Shown here one piece after another: positions 13,008 through 37,456 of a stretch of 64,000 nt of DNA. Under the pieces are notes generated by a model that worked only from the letters and a program-made list of their open reading frames with translations, did not search any database and was not told where the DNA came from. Position 1 is the first letter of the stretch, and each line of letters begins with the position of its first letter. The position numbers were made by a program, and so were the translations under genes. Source of the stretch: Sphaerolaimus hirsutus (taxonomy: Eukaryota; Nematoda; Chromadorea; Monhysterida; Sphaerolaimidae); assembly GCA_964036195.1 (NCBI GenBank), contig OZ038452.1, forward strand, positions 13,572,704 to 13,636,703. Direction: 5' to 3'.

Positions 13008-13396
13008 CCTCTGTGCATGTTTACCCGCTGTGCATGTCAGGAGTATTCAAGACTTTGAGCCTCCAGGGGGTTGGATAGATGGCTAATCGCTCCTCTGGAG
13101 GGATAGATAGCTAGAAAAAAAAATTTAGGGGGTTTGGGGGTTCATGGGGGTTCATTGCATAGGCTTTTTCATAATGAGGAAAAAAGGTAGAAAAATCGCT
13201 AAAAGTAGGTGAAAAATTACTAAAAATAGGTATATAAGCACAAATACTACAAGAAATAGCTGAAAATAGACAATAAAACACATGAACTAGTGATTTTGAA
13301 GGTGAAAATGTATAAAATGGTATGAAAATGAGCGATTTTGTGTGAAAATTAGGGTCTACATGCACAGCGGGTAAACATGCACAGAGAGCCTCAGTC
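13008..13396. mobile_element. TIR element, CTCTGTGCATGTTTACCCGC ends, copy 1
   Basis: Ends CTCTGTGCATGTTTACCCGC and its complement enclose a segment with TGGATAGATGGCTAATCGCTC and AAAATCGCTCATTTTCATAC. The inverse copy is at 24821-25193 in ALDH1L1 intron 11. Similarity continues a few bases outside (GGGCCTGTGC and GCCTCAGTCG), so these ends may be internal to a slightly longer unit. Confidence 0.7.
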
Positions 13397-13399
13397 GTT

Positions 13400-13960
13400 G
13401 GGACGACATGACTCTTCGATATCGATATTTTTATCTAAATTTGATATTCGATATCCATACGATATGGACCCTGGATATGAAATTATGATTTCGAATTTCG
13501 AATTTGAAATTTCGATATGAAATTATGCTCGATATTCGATATGTGGATATTTTCGTCTTGGAATAGCGACATATTTCAAACAACATTTTGTATTTCCATT
13601 GTGCCGCTAATTTTCACCGTGACTTCGTGTGAAAACTAAAATTTACTCAAATGCAAATTGACGAACACGGTTGAATGATTTAATTTAAATTAAATTTGAA
13701 TTTAAATTAATGAAAGTTAAAATTTGAAAAACCAAAACACATATAGCATACAATAAGAGTAGGCTGGATGTCGCCATGTCGCCATTTCAGTTTTGACATC
13801 AGTCACGGTGAAAACTAGTGTGTGTAGGGCCATTCGGTCACAAACATGGTTGATCATCTGTTTACCGATATGTAAATAGGACAGGTGATTAAAACAAGGT
13901 ATAAAGTATCAAAGTGGGTTCAAGACATGAAGAATCAAATTGTATCTGGCAAATAATTTA
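13400..13960. other. no gene seen; AT-rich
   Basis: Palindromic ATCGATATTC-type and TTTAAATTTAAATT-type simple sequence, plus a foldback of the CACTAGTTTTCAC family at about 13610-13830. Confidence 0.5.
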
Positions 13961-14464
13961 ATCTGATAAAAAATGGCTAAAGCCAACAAAAAGTGGACAC
14001 TGCACCTAACCATGTGTATGCTTTTGAATGCACAAAAGTAATATATCATATACCATGCCATTTTCTGATTGAGCTATCAAAAGATGTAAATATATCAAGG
14101 GAAATGTACACAAATGCTAATAATATAGGCTATCAACACAGCAAACTGCATCACAAGAAACAATTTCATCAAACTTTTGCATGGCAGCGTGAGCTGTGTC
14201 AAAGTGCTGCAAACATTAAAGATACAAAAAGCTCACGCTGCCATGCAAAAGTTTGGTGAAATTGTTTCTTGTGATGCAGTTTGCTGTGTTGATAGCCTAT
14301 ATTATTAGCATTTGTGTACATTTCCCTTGATATATTTACATCTTTTGATAGCTCAATCAGAAAATGGCATGGTATATGATATATTACTTTTGTGCATTCA
14401 AAAGCATACACATGGTTAGGTGCAGTGTCCACTTTTTGTTGGCTTTAGCCATTTTTTATCAGAT
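13961..14464. repeat. near-perfect palindrome, 235-bp arms, 35-bp loop
   Basis: Arm 13961-14195 is the near-exact inverse of 14231-14464 (outer ends ATCTGATAAAAAATGGC and its complement). An 88-codon frame appears on both strands because of the symmetry, so it is not evidence for a gene. Confidence 0.9.
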
Positions 14465-14589
14465 ATACTTCTTTTTGTGGGCCACAGGCCCAAAAGTTTA
14501 TAAGTTATTGCAAATCAAGCAAATGCCAAATGTGGCAGTGAGCAATACAATCTATAGTCAAGAAGAAGCCAAATACTAAGATTCAAAAG

Positions 14590-15790
14590 ATTTTCAACCT
14601 GACATTTAGAACCTGAAAGTTATCACTTGACATTTATGACTTGAAATTACCCACTTGACAATAACTTGACATAAACCACTTGACATTTATGACTGAATGG
14701 CATCACTTGATATTTATGACTTGACATGAACTGCTTGCCATTTTTTCACCTGATAGTTTTCACTTGACATAAACAACTTGACAGGTATCACCTGAAAATT
14801 GTTACTTGACATATTACTTGACATTTGACATGACATTTATCACTTGACATTAAACTTGACATTTCACTTGAAACTTATCACTTGACATTAAACTTGACAT
14901 TTGACATGACATTTATCACTTGACATTAAGCTTGACATTTAACTTGACATTTGACTTGACATTTGACTTGACATTTCACTTGAAATTTATTACTTGACAT
15001 TTCACTTGAAATTCATCACTTGGCATTTGACTTGACATTTCAATTGAAAGTTATCACTGTATATTCACCTTGACATTTATCACTTGACATTTGACTTGAC
15101 TTGACTTTAGACTTGACATTTATAACTTGACATTCAACTTGATATTTGATCACTTGACATTAAACTTTACATTTGACTTGACATTCCTCACTTGAAATTT
15201 GACTTGACATTTATCACTTGAAATTTGACTTGACATATGACTTGATATTTGACTTGACATTTATGAGTTGACATTAAACTTGACATTTCACTTGAAATTT
15301 GTCACTTGACATTTGACTTGAAATGTGTCACTTGACATTTGACATGACATTTGACATTACATTTCACTTGAAATTTATCACTTTACATTTGACTTGACAT
15401 TTGACATGACATTTATCATCTAACATTAAACTTGACATTTCAATTGAAATTTATCAGTTGACATTTGACTTGAAAGTTATCACTTGAAATTTGACTTGAT
15501 ACTTTATCACTTGATATTTTATAACTATCTATCACTTGACATTTATCAATTGACATTTCACTTGAAATTTATCACTTGACAATTATCACTTGACATTTCA
15601 CTTGAAATCTACAACTTGACATTTATCACTTGATATCTGACTTGATATTTTATCACTTAATATTTTATCACTAGACATCTATCACTTGACATTTATCACT
15701 TGACATTTGACTTGACATTTATAACTTGACATTTGACTTGACATCAACCACTAGACATTTATGACCTGATAGTAATCAGCATGCAAGGTC
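14590..15790. repeat. TTGACATT satellite, about 1.2 kb
   Basis: Degenerate array of (A/T)CACTTGACATTTAT and ACTTGACATTTG units, about 11-15 bp each, with many substitutions (GAAA for GACA, GATA for GACA). There are no open frames. 15791-16728 is AT-rich with no gene seen. Confidence 0.92.
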
Positions 15791-16728
15791 ACATGCTCAG
15801 TATCACATGAAGCAGTAGTTCAGGCATGTTTGCGCATTTTACACAAAATAAGCAAACTTGAATAACTTTTGTAAATCTGTACCAAAATTGCCAAAAATTG
15901 GCTCATTTGAAAGCTCTAGTCATGGCACACATCAACAAATTTTTTGTATTGCCCCATTTGTATTCAAATTTTAAATTTATTGAGGTTTGAAAATTTCAAA
16001 CAGATACCGTACCAAAGTGGGCGGAGCCTGTGAAAAAAAATCCCGAAAATAAGAAATGGCATCATATTCTCTTTCAAATGAGCCATCAACCATGAAAATC
16101 GGTCGTGTTTCAAGGAAGTTATTGCAGTTTGAAGATTTTCGGGAGAACAAGAACAACAACAACAACAAGAACACTACTTGAAAAAGAAAATGCGTAATAA
16201 CTTCCTCCGAACTCAACCGTTGGATCTGAAAATTTGCATGGTGGTATGTTTCGACACGGGCTTTTTAATGGTGCGATCGGTTCTGCACTAGCGCATTGCG
16301 TTCCGAAGTTATTGCGATTTTAAATTTGCGATTTCCGCATTTTGGTGTGTCTGACCATATTATGGGTGGGTCGCTTGCGCCCTCCCTCGGCAGCGAGGGA
16401 TGGCGCTGGCGCGCCCACCCGATTCATACTTGTAATCTAATTGCTTTTGCGAAACAGCAATGTGCATTTGTGTAATGTGCAAACATATGAGCATTTTCTG
16501 GTTCCAAATTTGATGTTTGGTGGTCATGCTTAGATCGTATTTCTTTGAAATACCCCGAGGTTTATTTTTTCAGAGTGCAAATTTTGACGGGGTAATTCAC
16601 TGTTTTTCACGTGCTTTGCATTACACATACCACAAACGGCAGTTATAGGCAATTCTCTTTACACACATTTCGGGCGAATGTATTTCGAGGTGGAGGGGTA
16701 TATTTTCACAAGTTCGCTCAGACCTGGG

Positions 16729-17011
16729 TAGTGATGGAAAAAGCGCCAGGACTTTGGCGCCAAGCGCCATGGCGCTTTTCCGAATTCCAGCGCCAAGCGC
16801 CAATGGCGCTATAGAAAATTGGCGCCAAGCGCCAGAACCGCCATGGCGCTTTTTGCTTTGGCGCTAGCGCCAAGCGCCAGCGACAGGAATTTTGTTCCTG
16901 GCGCCAGGCAAAAAGAGCGCCAAGCGCCATGGCGCTTTTCCGAACCTCAGCGCCAGGCGCCAATGGCACCACAGCAAAATGGCGCTAAGCCATGGCGCTT
17001 TTCCATCACTA
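16729..17011. mobile_element. GGCGCC-array element, TAGTGATGG ends
   Basis: Begins TAGTGATGGAAAAAGCGCC and ends GGCGCTTTTCCATCACTA. Flanks are GACCTGGG and GACGTGGG (7 of 8). The interior is a dense array of GGCGCCAAGCGCCATGGCGC. Confidence 0.75.
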
Positions 17012-19460
17012 GACGTGGGGTATTTGGAGGGGGCATTTATACCTATAACTAACGGTATGGCTATTTTGTGATATAATTTAGCTATTTGCCATCTGTTCCG
17101 GCTTCTACACGGTAGAAAACTCGCGAACCCCACCATAAACGTTTTCAGCAAAACGTAGTACGCCGACGTACGCCGAAGTAAAGAGTAGTACGCCGACGTT
17201 TCGAGAATTTTGTTAGGGCTCGACAGGCACAGGAAATAGTTTGAGGAATATTCACAATGCCCCATTATGCAATCACTCCGGAGCTGCAGTGAGGGGAAGC
17301 GGTTGCCCCCGAACGCTCCAGCACTTTGTATCCCAGAGAAGCTATCGAGGTATCCAGAGGTGAAAATTTATGGCGAAATTTCATCCTGAAGCTTGAACCA
17401 CCTCTGCAGGGACCGTGAATCACTCAGGGCTACAACCACTCGAAAAATTGCTCCATGACAAAAATCAACTGGACAAACCATTGCTGCAATCAGCTGTCGC
17501 CGCCATCGAACCGAATGCGCAAACTGCTAAATTTGCCATTATTTTCGACTGCGCGACTGCAGCCGGATGAACTTCAAACTGCATCGCGCTGGTATACCGC
17601 AACAGGAAACCGGAACATCTGAAATTGACACCTGGGATAAAAATAAACGAATAGAAAACGTTGATATCAGTTAAAGAGGCCCGAAAAAGTTAAAGAGAAA
17701 ACGTTTTAATTTCCGCCCGGGCAGAATTATAAAGTCAGTTGGGACGAGTTTATTTACGACACATCTAAAAACTACTGAAATTTGGGTCGGTTCGGACGAT
17801 TTTCAATTCCACACCTCTTTTTTAATTCAGCCTCTGAATTCCACCCATGCAATAATCGTCCGAACTTCCCGTTACATTTTGCAGTGTGCGGTGCGCCAGA
17901 AAGAAACAAACCTTGAATCGTTGGCACTAAGCCAGAGTTATCCGAACTATAGAAATGGATAAAATGAGAATACGCAATGCACGGATTGATGAGAGGTTCC
18001 TCTAGCCTGCGCGAAGGAGAGTATTACCTGCACACAGAAACAATTCCAATGTAACGTCGAAAATACAATAGAACGACACAACTCCGAATCAAAAAAGACG
18101 GGGGAGCGACATTACGCGCAGTTGGCAACATTCCAAAACAATTTTTGGATACACCCGTTTGTAAACCGCCATTCGAGGACTCGCCGTGGAATAGATTATT
18201 AAGAAATTTTCGAAAGAAATTGAAAGAAAAATTTTTCTTTTGTCGAATGTGACTTCAAGTTTGGCATAGAATAGTGCTTACAAAAGGTGATAAAAAAGGG
18301 ACACTTTCACACTGTAGAAGTATGTGGGAGCACACCGGCTGGGTATTATATAATACAGGTCTGCGCCGGTGCGCATGTAAACCCGGTGCACATGTAGGCC
18401 AAATTTACCTCATTTTTCCATCACACTGATATTTTATAAGTAAATCGGTCCTCGTACTGTCAATTCTCTACAAAATACACCGAATGGCGTGCCTGTCGCT
18501 TTATATTTATGTATGTATATTTACATACATATCCGCGATTGTTGGCGCCGACGTCAATGGCTCCAGCGCTAGGACGCCATTGCTGGCTCAATAAACAAAC
18601 AGCACCCCCCCCCCCCCGCTCAAAATCCCTGGGTACATTACTGGCCCTTCGATCAACGGGTCTACATGTGCACCGGGTTTACATGCACACCGAGTTTTAG
18701 CCATCTAGAACAAACAAATATTTTGTCTTTTATCTGGTTCATTAACATATATCTGCATAAATATGACTAACGCCCAAAAAGAAAAAATTAGTGTCACAGT
18801 CCTGAAAAATTGGAGCATTTAACCGATGCTTGGCACTTGCCTCTTGTGTAAGTTTGAAGGTTTTGGCACTGTATCACAAAAGCGACGTTCGATAGTTAAA
18901 AAGACGAAAGAAGTAAAATCGAAAATCACAAGCGGTTCGATAAATAGAAAACTTAGTCTTTCATTCCAAGTGAGAAAGTATTAAGCCTCACGCAAATATT
19001 GTCACGTTTATAGACTAAGATTTGTGGAAAACACAACAACAATTTGATGCAAAAAAAATCTCCCGGAATAAAAATACTGACATTAATGTCAGAATTTCAT
19101 GAAAAGTGAATGTGACAAAAATCCCTGCACCATGCATGCTGCATAATTTTTACGACGATAGAAATGTCCTCAACAATAGGAATTCATCACATTATTCCAA
19201 CTACCTACATCTGTCAAAAATACTGTACCAAATGTATGGTACAAATCGAGGACGTATTCAGAACTTTTGAGCGTGATGGGCCCTGGAGCCGTATGGAGCC
19301 CTGCTACCTACATGGTTACGGAATGGCGCTGGCACTGGTACGGATTTGTGTTGGCGCCAAGGAACAGCCTATATGTAAATACGCAGATAAATGCGTAACG
19401 TGTATGGTACTGAGTTGTAGAGATTCTGAGGCGCACCTGCTACAAAACGAACATCTGTAG
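17012..19460. other. no gene recognised; mixed unique and repeat DNA
   Basis: 17230-18180 is the least repetitive part of the left half but has no exon I can defend. 18370-18690 is a foldback with GGTGCACATGTAG/CTACATGTGCACC ends around GGCGCC palindromes. A weak plus-strand frame at 19164-19460 lacks supporting signals. Confidence 0.4.
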
Positions 19461-19632
19461 AGGACAGTGGCGTAACCAGGACTTTTGAGCGGGGGGGGGG
19501 CGCCGCCCCCCCCCCCTAAAATTTGACCCCTATAGTAAGGGAATGGCGCTATGGCGCTGGCGCCATTCGGACGCACCACGCCATGGCGTCATTGACGTTG
19601 GCATTGGCGCCGACGGCCGCTGTATATGTATG

Positions 19633-20025
19633 TACCGTATTCACTCGAATAATTCCCCCAACTTGAATAATTCCCCCCCCCCCCCGGCCAGACGAGTGAG
19701 GAAAAAATAATTCCCCCATGTGAATAATTCCTCCCCTCGAATAATTTCCCCCTGCTAGACGAGTGAGCAAGCAAAATAGCAGTGCCTCGTTTGATTCATC
19801 GAACACAAATGCAGCACATTCGGTGTATAAGGATGCAAAGGAATGTGCACTACGAATGGAAATTGGACGTACATGTGTATGTTGTGTGACGGAAACATAC
19901 TTGAAAATTTTGAGGAAAAAATAATTCCCCCACTTGAATAATTCCCCCCCCCTTGAATAGTTCCCCCTCAAAAATGTCTGACGAAAACATAATTCCCCGG
20001 GGGAACTATTCGAGTAAATACGGTA
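19633..20025. mobile_element. TACCGTATTCACTCGAATAATTCC element
   Basis: Ends TACCGTATTCACTCGAATAATTCC and GGAACTATTCGAGTAAATACGGTA. The interior segment (GCCTCGTTTGATTCATC to GAATGTGCACTACG) is related to 35930-36000 in the similar element there. It is embedded in GGCGTAACCAGG-type element debris from 19463 to 20345. Confidence 0.65.
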
Positions 20026-20518
20026 TATAAATATTTACAGCACGGGGACAATTTTGAGCATAATATATTTGCACTGGATTTTGCGTTGTCGCGACCGGAG
20101 CCCTTAAAATATCTGTTATACGGGGTAAGAATGCGCGCTTGCGCGCAAAATTTTAGGAATCTGCCAAATAAATCGTATATAAAAGTCCATTTCCTGGCAT
20201 CTTTTATGTCTGGCCCGAGAAGGGGGGGGGGGGGGGGCGGCCGCCCCCCCGCTACGCCACTGGTAAAAAGGACATGTAAAAATTCGCGCTTGAGCGCATA
20301 CTTTCCGTAAAGTACACCCCCCACCCTGAATACGTCCACGGCACATATTTCTGGCTTATATTTGAGGGGAATTCCATCTTGAGGGGAGCTTCATCAGACA
20401 AATAGATGAGTAGCATTACATTTACAAAATAATTGACAAATCACATAAATAATTGGATATCTGTATGGTAAAAAACCATAGTGCAACAATACTGGGGTGT
20501 GGCAAGTGAGCGCTTGGC

Positions 20519-32419
<11,901 letters not shown>

Positions 32420-33308
32420 GGTCTTGGCGATATTTGGACGAGTGCCAAAAATGGCGCCCACTTGCCACAGCGGGAGAAAAATTAACAATCGTTAGAAGTC
32501 TGTATACGGTGTATCCAAATATATTCTTTTTTTCGTGAGACAGCGGATTTAGTAGGTCAAAGACAAAAATGACGTGGTGACGATCGCAAGCAACTTCTTC
32601 ACAAACAAACAAACATAAATTTGTCGGTATTTTTTGATTGAAAATGCATATCCAGAAAGTGCATAAACACAATTCAAAACTTCAATTTCAAATGGACCTA
32701 CTCATGGCGGCAGAGAGAAATATGCAATGTGTCTGCGGCAACAGCTTGGAAGGCCGCAAAACATAAATATCTATTCAAAATTCAGCAGAAATATTCTAAA
32801 AAGCAACAAATTAGTGGAATAATCAAAAACGTATTCTGAAAAAAGATCGAAAATTCGAAATATATTTTTGGCAAAAAATCTAAATTCGAAAAGTTATTTT
32901 AGAAAAAAACACCTTAAAATTTAAACACTTTTTCAGAGGGTTTGCCATCTTTACGTGTGTGGGCCTGGGAACCCTGAGGCAGCGAGAATAGTGAAAACAA
33001 TCCAGTAGGAATAAACATATGGAACTGTGAATGTAGAAACAATTCATATAACTGAAAATAACACCGTCTTGATGCGCTGTAACACCGGAAGGTTGGAATT
33101 TATTTCCAGCCAAAATATTAACTTTTAGTTCACCGTTGAAAACCTTATCCCACATTGATGCGAAATGCAAAAATGTTGGGTTACTTATCTAAACAACATG
33201 ATGCAGTCAAAACATTGCCAAATATGACGGCGTGAACTGAAAATACGCTCCTTGTTTCATATACGTAGAACCTACACGTGCACTCTTATTTTGAATATAA
33301 ATATGACG

Positions 33309-34117
33309 TGGTGATGGAATGGCGCCATGGCGCTAGGCGCCCTTTTCCTGTGGCGCCATTGGCGCCTGGCGCCCACTTTCTGAATGGCGCCATTGGCGCT
33401 TGGCACCCTATCCCGTGGCGCCCTGTCCAAAAAGGGCGCCAAAATGGCGCCAGCAGGGTATCAAGGTGAGTACAGTGTAAATGAGAAATTTAAATAAAAA
33501 ATAAAAAAGCGCGTGTGTGGATAATGGAATTTCCAGCAAAAAAATGGTGAACTGATTCAAGTGAACAAAAATCTTCCATCCAATGTTACATCAGACACGT
33601 CTGATGGATCGTCGAACTCACAAACTCGTAAATCAATGGAGACGAATCTTCGCAATTCTGTTTTTGTCGATCGTCAAGTACAATTTGCAATATTTGTAGT
33701 GAATGCTTGCTTAGTTGAATCACAATCTTCATTGTGTCTGCATTGAATTTCATGTGAGTATGATTTTGTGCATAAAATTTTGTTGCCTTTTTCGTTTTTG
33801 TTGAATACATCATGGAGAAAATGAAGGAACAAATTAAATGTGGCACTACCGTGCTGAATTGATATTGAGACTGAGAGCACATGTAGGTCATTTCATGTAA
33901 CTATCTATTCTGGCGCTCTATTTTCTAAATGGCGCCCTGGCGCCATTGGCGCTTGGCGCCCTCTTTCCGTGGCGCCTTTGGCGCCTGGCGCGCACTTTCT
34001 GAATGGCGCCATGGCGCCCTTGGCGCTTTGCGCCCTTTTCCCGTGGCGCCTGGTTTCCGAATGGCGCCATGGCGCCATTGGCGCTTGGCGCTTTTTTATG
34101 GCGCTTTTCCATCACTA
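33309..34117. mobile_element. GGCGCC-array element, copy with unique core
   Basis: Begins TGGTGATGGAATGGCGCC and ends GGCGCTTTTCCATCACTA, with imperfect flanks ATATGACG/ATAGGACA. The core (33480-33900) is homologous to 34800-35220 of the next element. 32420-33308 is the upstream region of ALDH1L1: AT-rich, no TATA box I would defend. Confidence 0.7.
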
Positions 34118-34570
34118 ATAGGACAATATCATATGATGAACATTTTATATTGACACAAACTATCAGTAGCGGGTGCACTTTACACACACATCATATGACA
34201 ATTTCCTGTGCGTATTATGTCGTGTAAAGATGTGGCCTGAAACTGACTGATAATTCTGCGCATATTCGCCCGATGGAATTGCGATTAGAAAAACAGAGAA
34301 GAAAATAGGGCATGTACTTGTAAATAGTGCGCCCGATGTAACTTTTGAGAAAGTGTCGTTGTGAAAAAATGTCTATTTCATGTGTAAAAAATAAGCCATT
34401 ACGGTACACCGTGTATGTTTACTAAAAATTGCAAAAATAATTAACAAATGGCGTATTACTCCAATTGTAAGCATACCTCCAATAAAAGGTACCCTGTTAT
34501 TGAAGGTACAATTTTGGCCTTTTTGAACGTGAAGAAATGAATTTAAGGCATACCTCCAATAGGAGGTAAC

Positions 34571-35491
34571 TAGTGATGGAATGGCGCCATGGCGCTGGCG
34601 CCATTTGAGGGCGCCAAAGGGCGCCGCGCCATGGCGCCATTGGCGCTTGGCGCCCTTTTCCTGTGGCGCCCTTGGCGCCTGGCGCCCACTTTCTGAAAGG
34701 CGCCATGGCGCCAGTGGCGCTCGGCGCCCTTTTTCCGTGGCGCCATTGGCGCCTGGCGCCCTGCCCTAGAAGGGCGCCAAAATGGCGCCAGCAGGGTTTC
34801 AAGGTGAGCGCTGCGTTAAAAAAAAAGCGTGTCTGTGGATATCGAAATTCGCCGGAAAGTGGTGCCAGTGGATGGAAATCTTGCATTCAACGGTTCATCA
34901 GACACGCCTGAAGAATCAGAAACTTAGAATGATGAACCATCGAACTTGCAACCTCGTAAATCAATGGCTACAAATCGTCGTAATTTCGTTTTTGTCCACT
35001 TCAAAAAAAGATCCATTGGAAAATCTATTTGAAGTTGATGCATTGTTTGGTCAAATGACAATTTTTATCGTGTTTGAATCGAATGTCATGTGTGTTCATT
35101 ATTTTGTGCAAAAATGTTGTTTCTAATCACGTTTTTGTTGATTTTATCCTGGAGAACGTGAAAAAAGAAGTGATTGTGTACACTACAGTCTTGAATAAAC
35201 ATTTTTAGCACACACAACAGGGCATTGTACATGTACACACCTTTTTATTCTGGCGCCCTTGGCGCCTGGCGCCCAAAATTTCAAATGGCGCCATGGCGCC
35301 CTTGGCGCTTGGCGCCCTCTTTCCGTGGCGCCCTTGGCGCCTGGCGCCCACTTTCCGAATGGCGCCATGGCGCCCTTGGCGCCTGGCGCCCTTTTTCTGT
35401 GGCGCCCTTGGCGCTTGGCGCCAATGTTTTGAATGGCGCCATGGCGCCATTGGCGCTTGGCGCCCTTTTTTCTGGCGCTTTTCCATCACTA
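34571..35491. mobile_element. GGCGCC-array element with exact 8-bp duplication
   Basis: TAGTGATGGAATGGCGCC to GGCGCTTTTCCATCACTA, flanked by GAGGTAAC on both sides (34563-34570, 35492-35499). It shares its 0.4-kb core (CATCAGACACG(C/T)CTGA, CTCGTAAATCAATGG) with 33309-34117. The core may descend from an autonomous parent but has no long open frame. Confidence 0.85.
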
Positions 35492-35725
35492 GAGGTAACC
35501 TATAAAAGGCACAGCTGCCTGCATGCCAAAATGCGTAAAATAGTAAAAACAGTGACCAAACATGGTGGTCAATGATGAAAATGGTGCTGAATGGCACCCA
35601 TACAACCCAGACAAAAAGAGATAAAATCAATTGAAGGTATGCCTACCTATAATTGGAGGTAATACGATAACTGTGGCAAAATCTAAAAGTGACAAAAATC
35701 TGGTAACATTTGAAAAAGTACTAAA

Positions 35726-36180
35726 TACCGCATTTACTCGAATAATTCCTCCCACTTAAAAAATACCCCTTGAATAATTCCCCCAAGTTAGACAAGTCAT
35801 GAAAGATAATTCCCCCACATGAATAGGTTGTCCCATTCCCAATAATTCAAAAGGATATTTACTTACTGCACATATCTTTGTTTAAAAAACAACAACCAAT
35901 GATTTCAAACCAAGCAAATGACAAAGGGCTGTGTCTCGTTTGTTCATCCAATGTAAATGCAGCATATCTCGTGTGCAAAGATGCAATTGAATGTGCATTA
36001 AAATACCAACAGCGACAGGACATAAATATTTACATGGGGTATGTAGTGTGTGTGATATTATATTATATTTACATGCTTGGCAATTTTGAGGAAATATTTA
36101 GGTCATAATTCCCCCACTTGAATAGATCCGATTAAAAAAGTGTGAATGCGGGAATTAAAAATTCGGGAATAATTCGAGTA
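35726..36180. mobile_element. TACCGCATTTACTCGAATAATTCC element
   Basis: Left end TACCGCATTTACTCGAATAATTCC; right end AATTCGAGTAGA is degraded. The interior CTCGTTTGTTCATCCAATG shares ancestry with 19785-19870. Confidence 0.55.
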
Positions 36181-36188
36181 GATTGTGG

Positions 36189-37017
36189 CCAACGATGGGT
36201 AAGTTCTCCAAAAAAAAACACTTTCTGTGTTTTGAGTTTTTCAAAAATGAATACCTGTGTTTTGAGTTTTTTTATCAAAAAAAACTTGAGTAACTCTGTT
36301 TTTATTTCTGTGTTTTTTGTTAAAACTCGAGTTTTTTGAGTTTTTTTCTAAAAAACTCAAGTTTTTGTCCAAAAAACTCGAGTTTTCCCCCAAAAAATTC
36401 TGATTTACAGCATTTTGATGTGGAAACAGCGGTTTTCTTATAAAATATTGGTTTTGCACATGTTTTAACCCCACATAACATATGTGTATTCATTCAAGTG
36501 TTGAAAAAGTCCATAAAAATGTCCTCAATGAGGACATCCACCCACATCACAACACCAGCATCAACAAAATGCTCACAAACGACAATTTACGCAGTACTCC
36601 AAAATTTTTCAATGGATGTGCACTGTATGGAAGACTACAGAATTGATTTGAACTACAACTAGATTTAAACATGTCCACCAGGAGATGTGCATGCCATCTT
36701 TTATTTATTTTTTGTTCCATCATAAAATATGAATACATTATGTACATATTCACATGCATTACATGCTTATCTTATCTTGTTAAACTGAATTCATGTGCGT
36801 TCTGAAAATGTGTTCAACCACTTCGCTGAAAAAAAACTCAAAAACTCAAAAAACTTTTCTGTGTTTCCGTGTTTCTGTGTTTCTGTGTTCTCCAAAAAAA
36901 AACTCATTTGAGTTTTGAGTTTTTAAAAATTTGTGAGTTTCCGTGTTTCTGTGTAAAACAACAACACAGAAACTCAATGAGTTTCTGTGTTCAATTTCTG
37001 TGTTTTTTCCATCGTTG
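36189..37017. mobile_element. CTCGAGTTTTTTGAG-array element, CAACGATGG ends
   Basis: CCAACGATGGG at the left and TTTTCCATCGTT at the right, with GATTGTGG on both sides as an 8-bp duplication. The interior is built of TGTGTTTTGAGTTTTT and GTTTCTGTG repeats around about 350 bp of other DNA. Confidence 0.65.
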
Positions 37018-37024
37018 ATTGTGG

Positions 37025-37234
37025 CTGCACACACTAGTTTACTAACAGGAGTAAACTCAATTTGGGTGCCCATACATCAGCTTTGAACGTATTTGAGTTT
37101 ACCAGAATACGTTATTTTACATCCTCGTCAACTGAAGTTTACAGACACCTCATTCTGGTAAACTCAAATGCGTTCAAAGCTGATTTAAGGCACCCAAAAT
37201 GAGTTTACTTCTGTTAGTAAAATAGTGTGTGCAG
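37025..37234. mobile_element. CACACTAGTTTACTAAC foldback
   Basis: A 210-bp inverted-repeat element (CTGCACACACTAG to ATAGTGTGTGCAG) next to the preceding element. Related foldbacks are at 25204-25396 and about 13610-13830. Confidence 0.65.
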
Positions 37235-37456
37235 CGCCATTATCATTCACATCGTTGAGAGGAACGACTACCTACATGTTGTTGAAAAAAAATGGTTGCA
37301 TAAGATGGCAGAAAGGCAAAAAGGGTAGCATAAAGGGCAAAAAGGGCTGCATAAGCTCTGTAAACGTTTTCTAAATGATAACGATCATGGTACTGTTCCT
37401 AGAAGCGCGCAACGGCGAACACCATGAACATTGTTTGGAAAAACGCACAAGGGGAA

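Noticed and set aside
13993-14432. Identical 77-88 residue frames on both strands
   Set aside because: A consequence of the palindrome; no codon bias or splice support.
19164-19460. 98-codon plus-strand frame with several cysteines
   Set aside because: No homology, no splice context, AT-rich codon use and element DNA directly after it.
32420-32488. N-terminal extension of ALDH1L1 as a mitochondrial presequence
   Set aside because: The frame is open upstream but the apparent first codon is TTG and there is no ATG; the ATG at 32419 matches the cytosolic enzyme start.
33929-35575. Met-Ala-Pro-Trp-Arg-rich frames on both strands
   Set aside because: Translations of GGCGCC arrays; no protein family.
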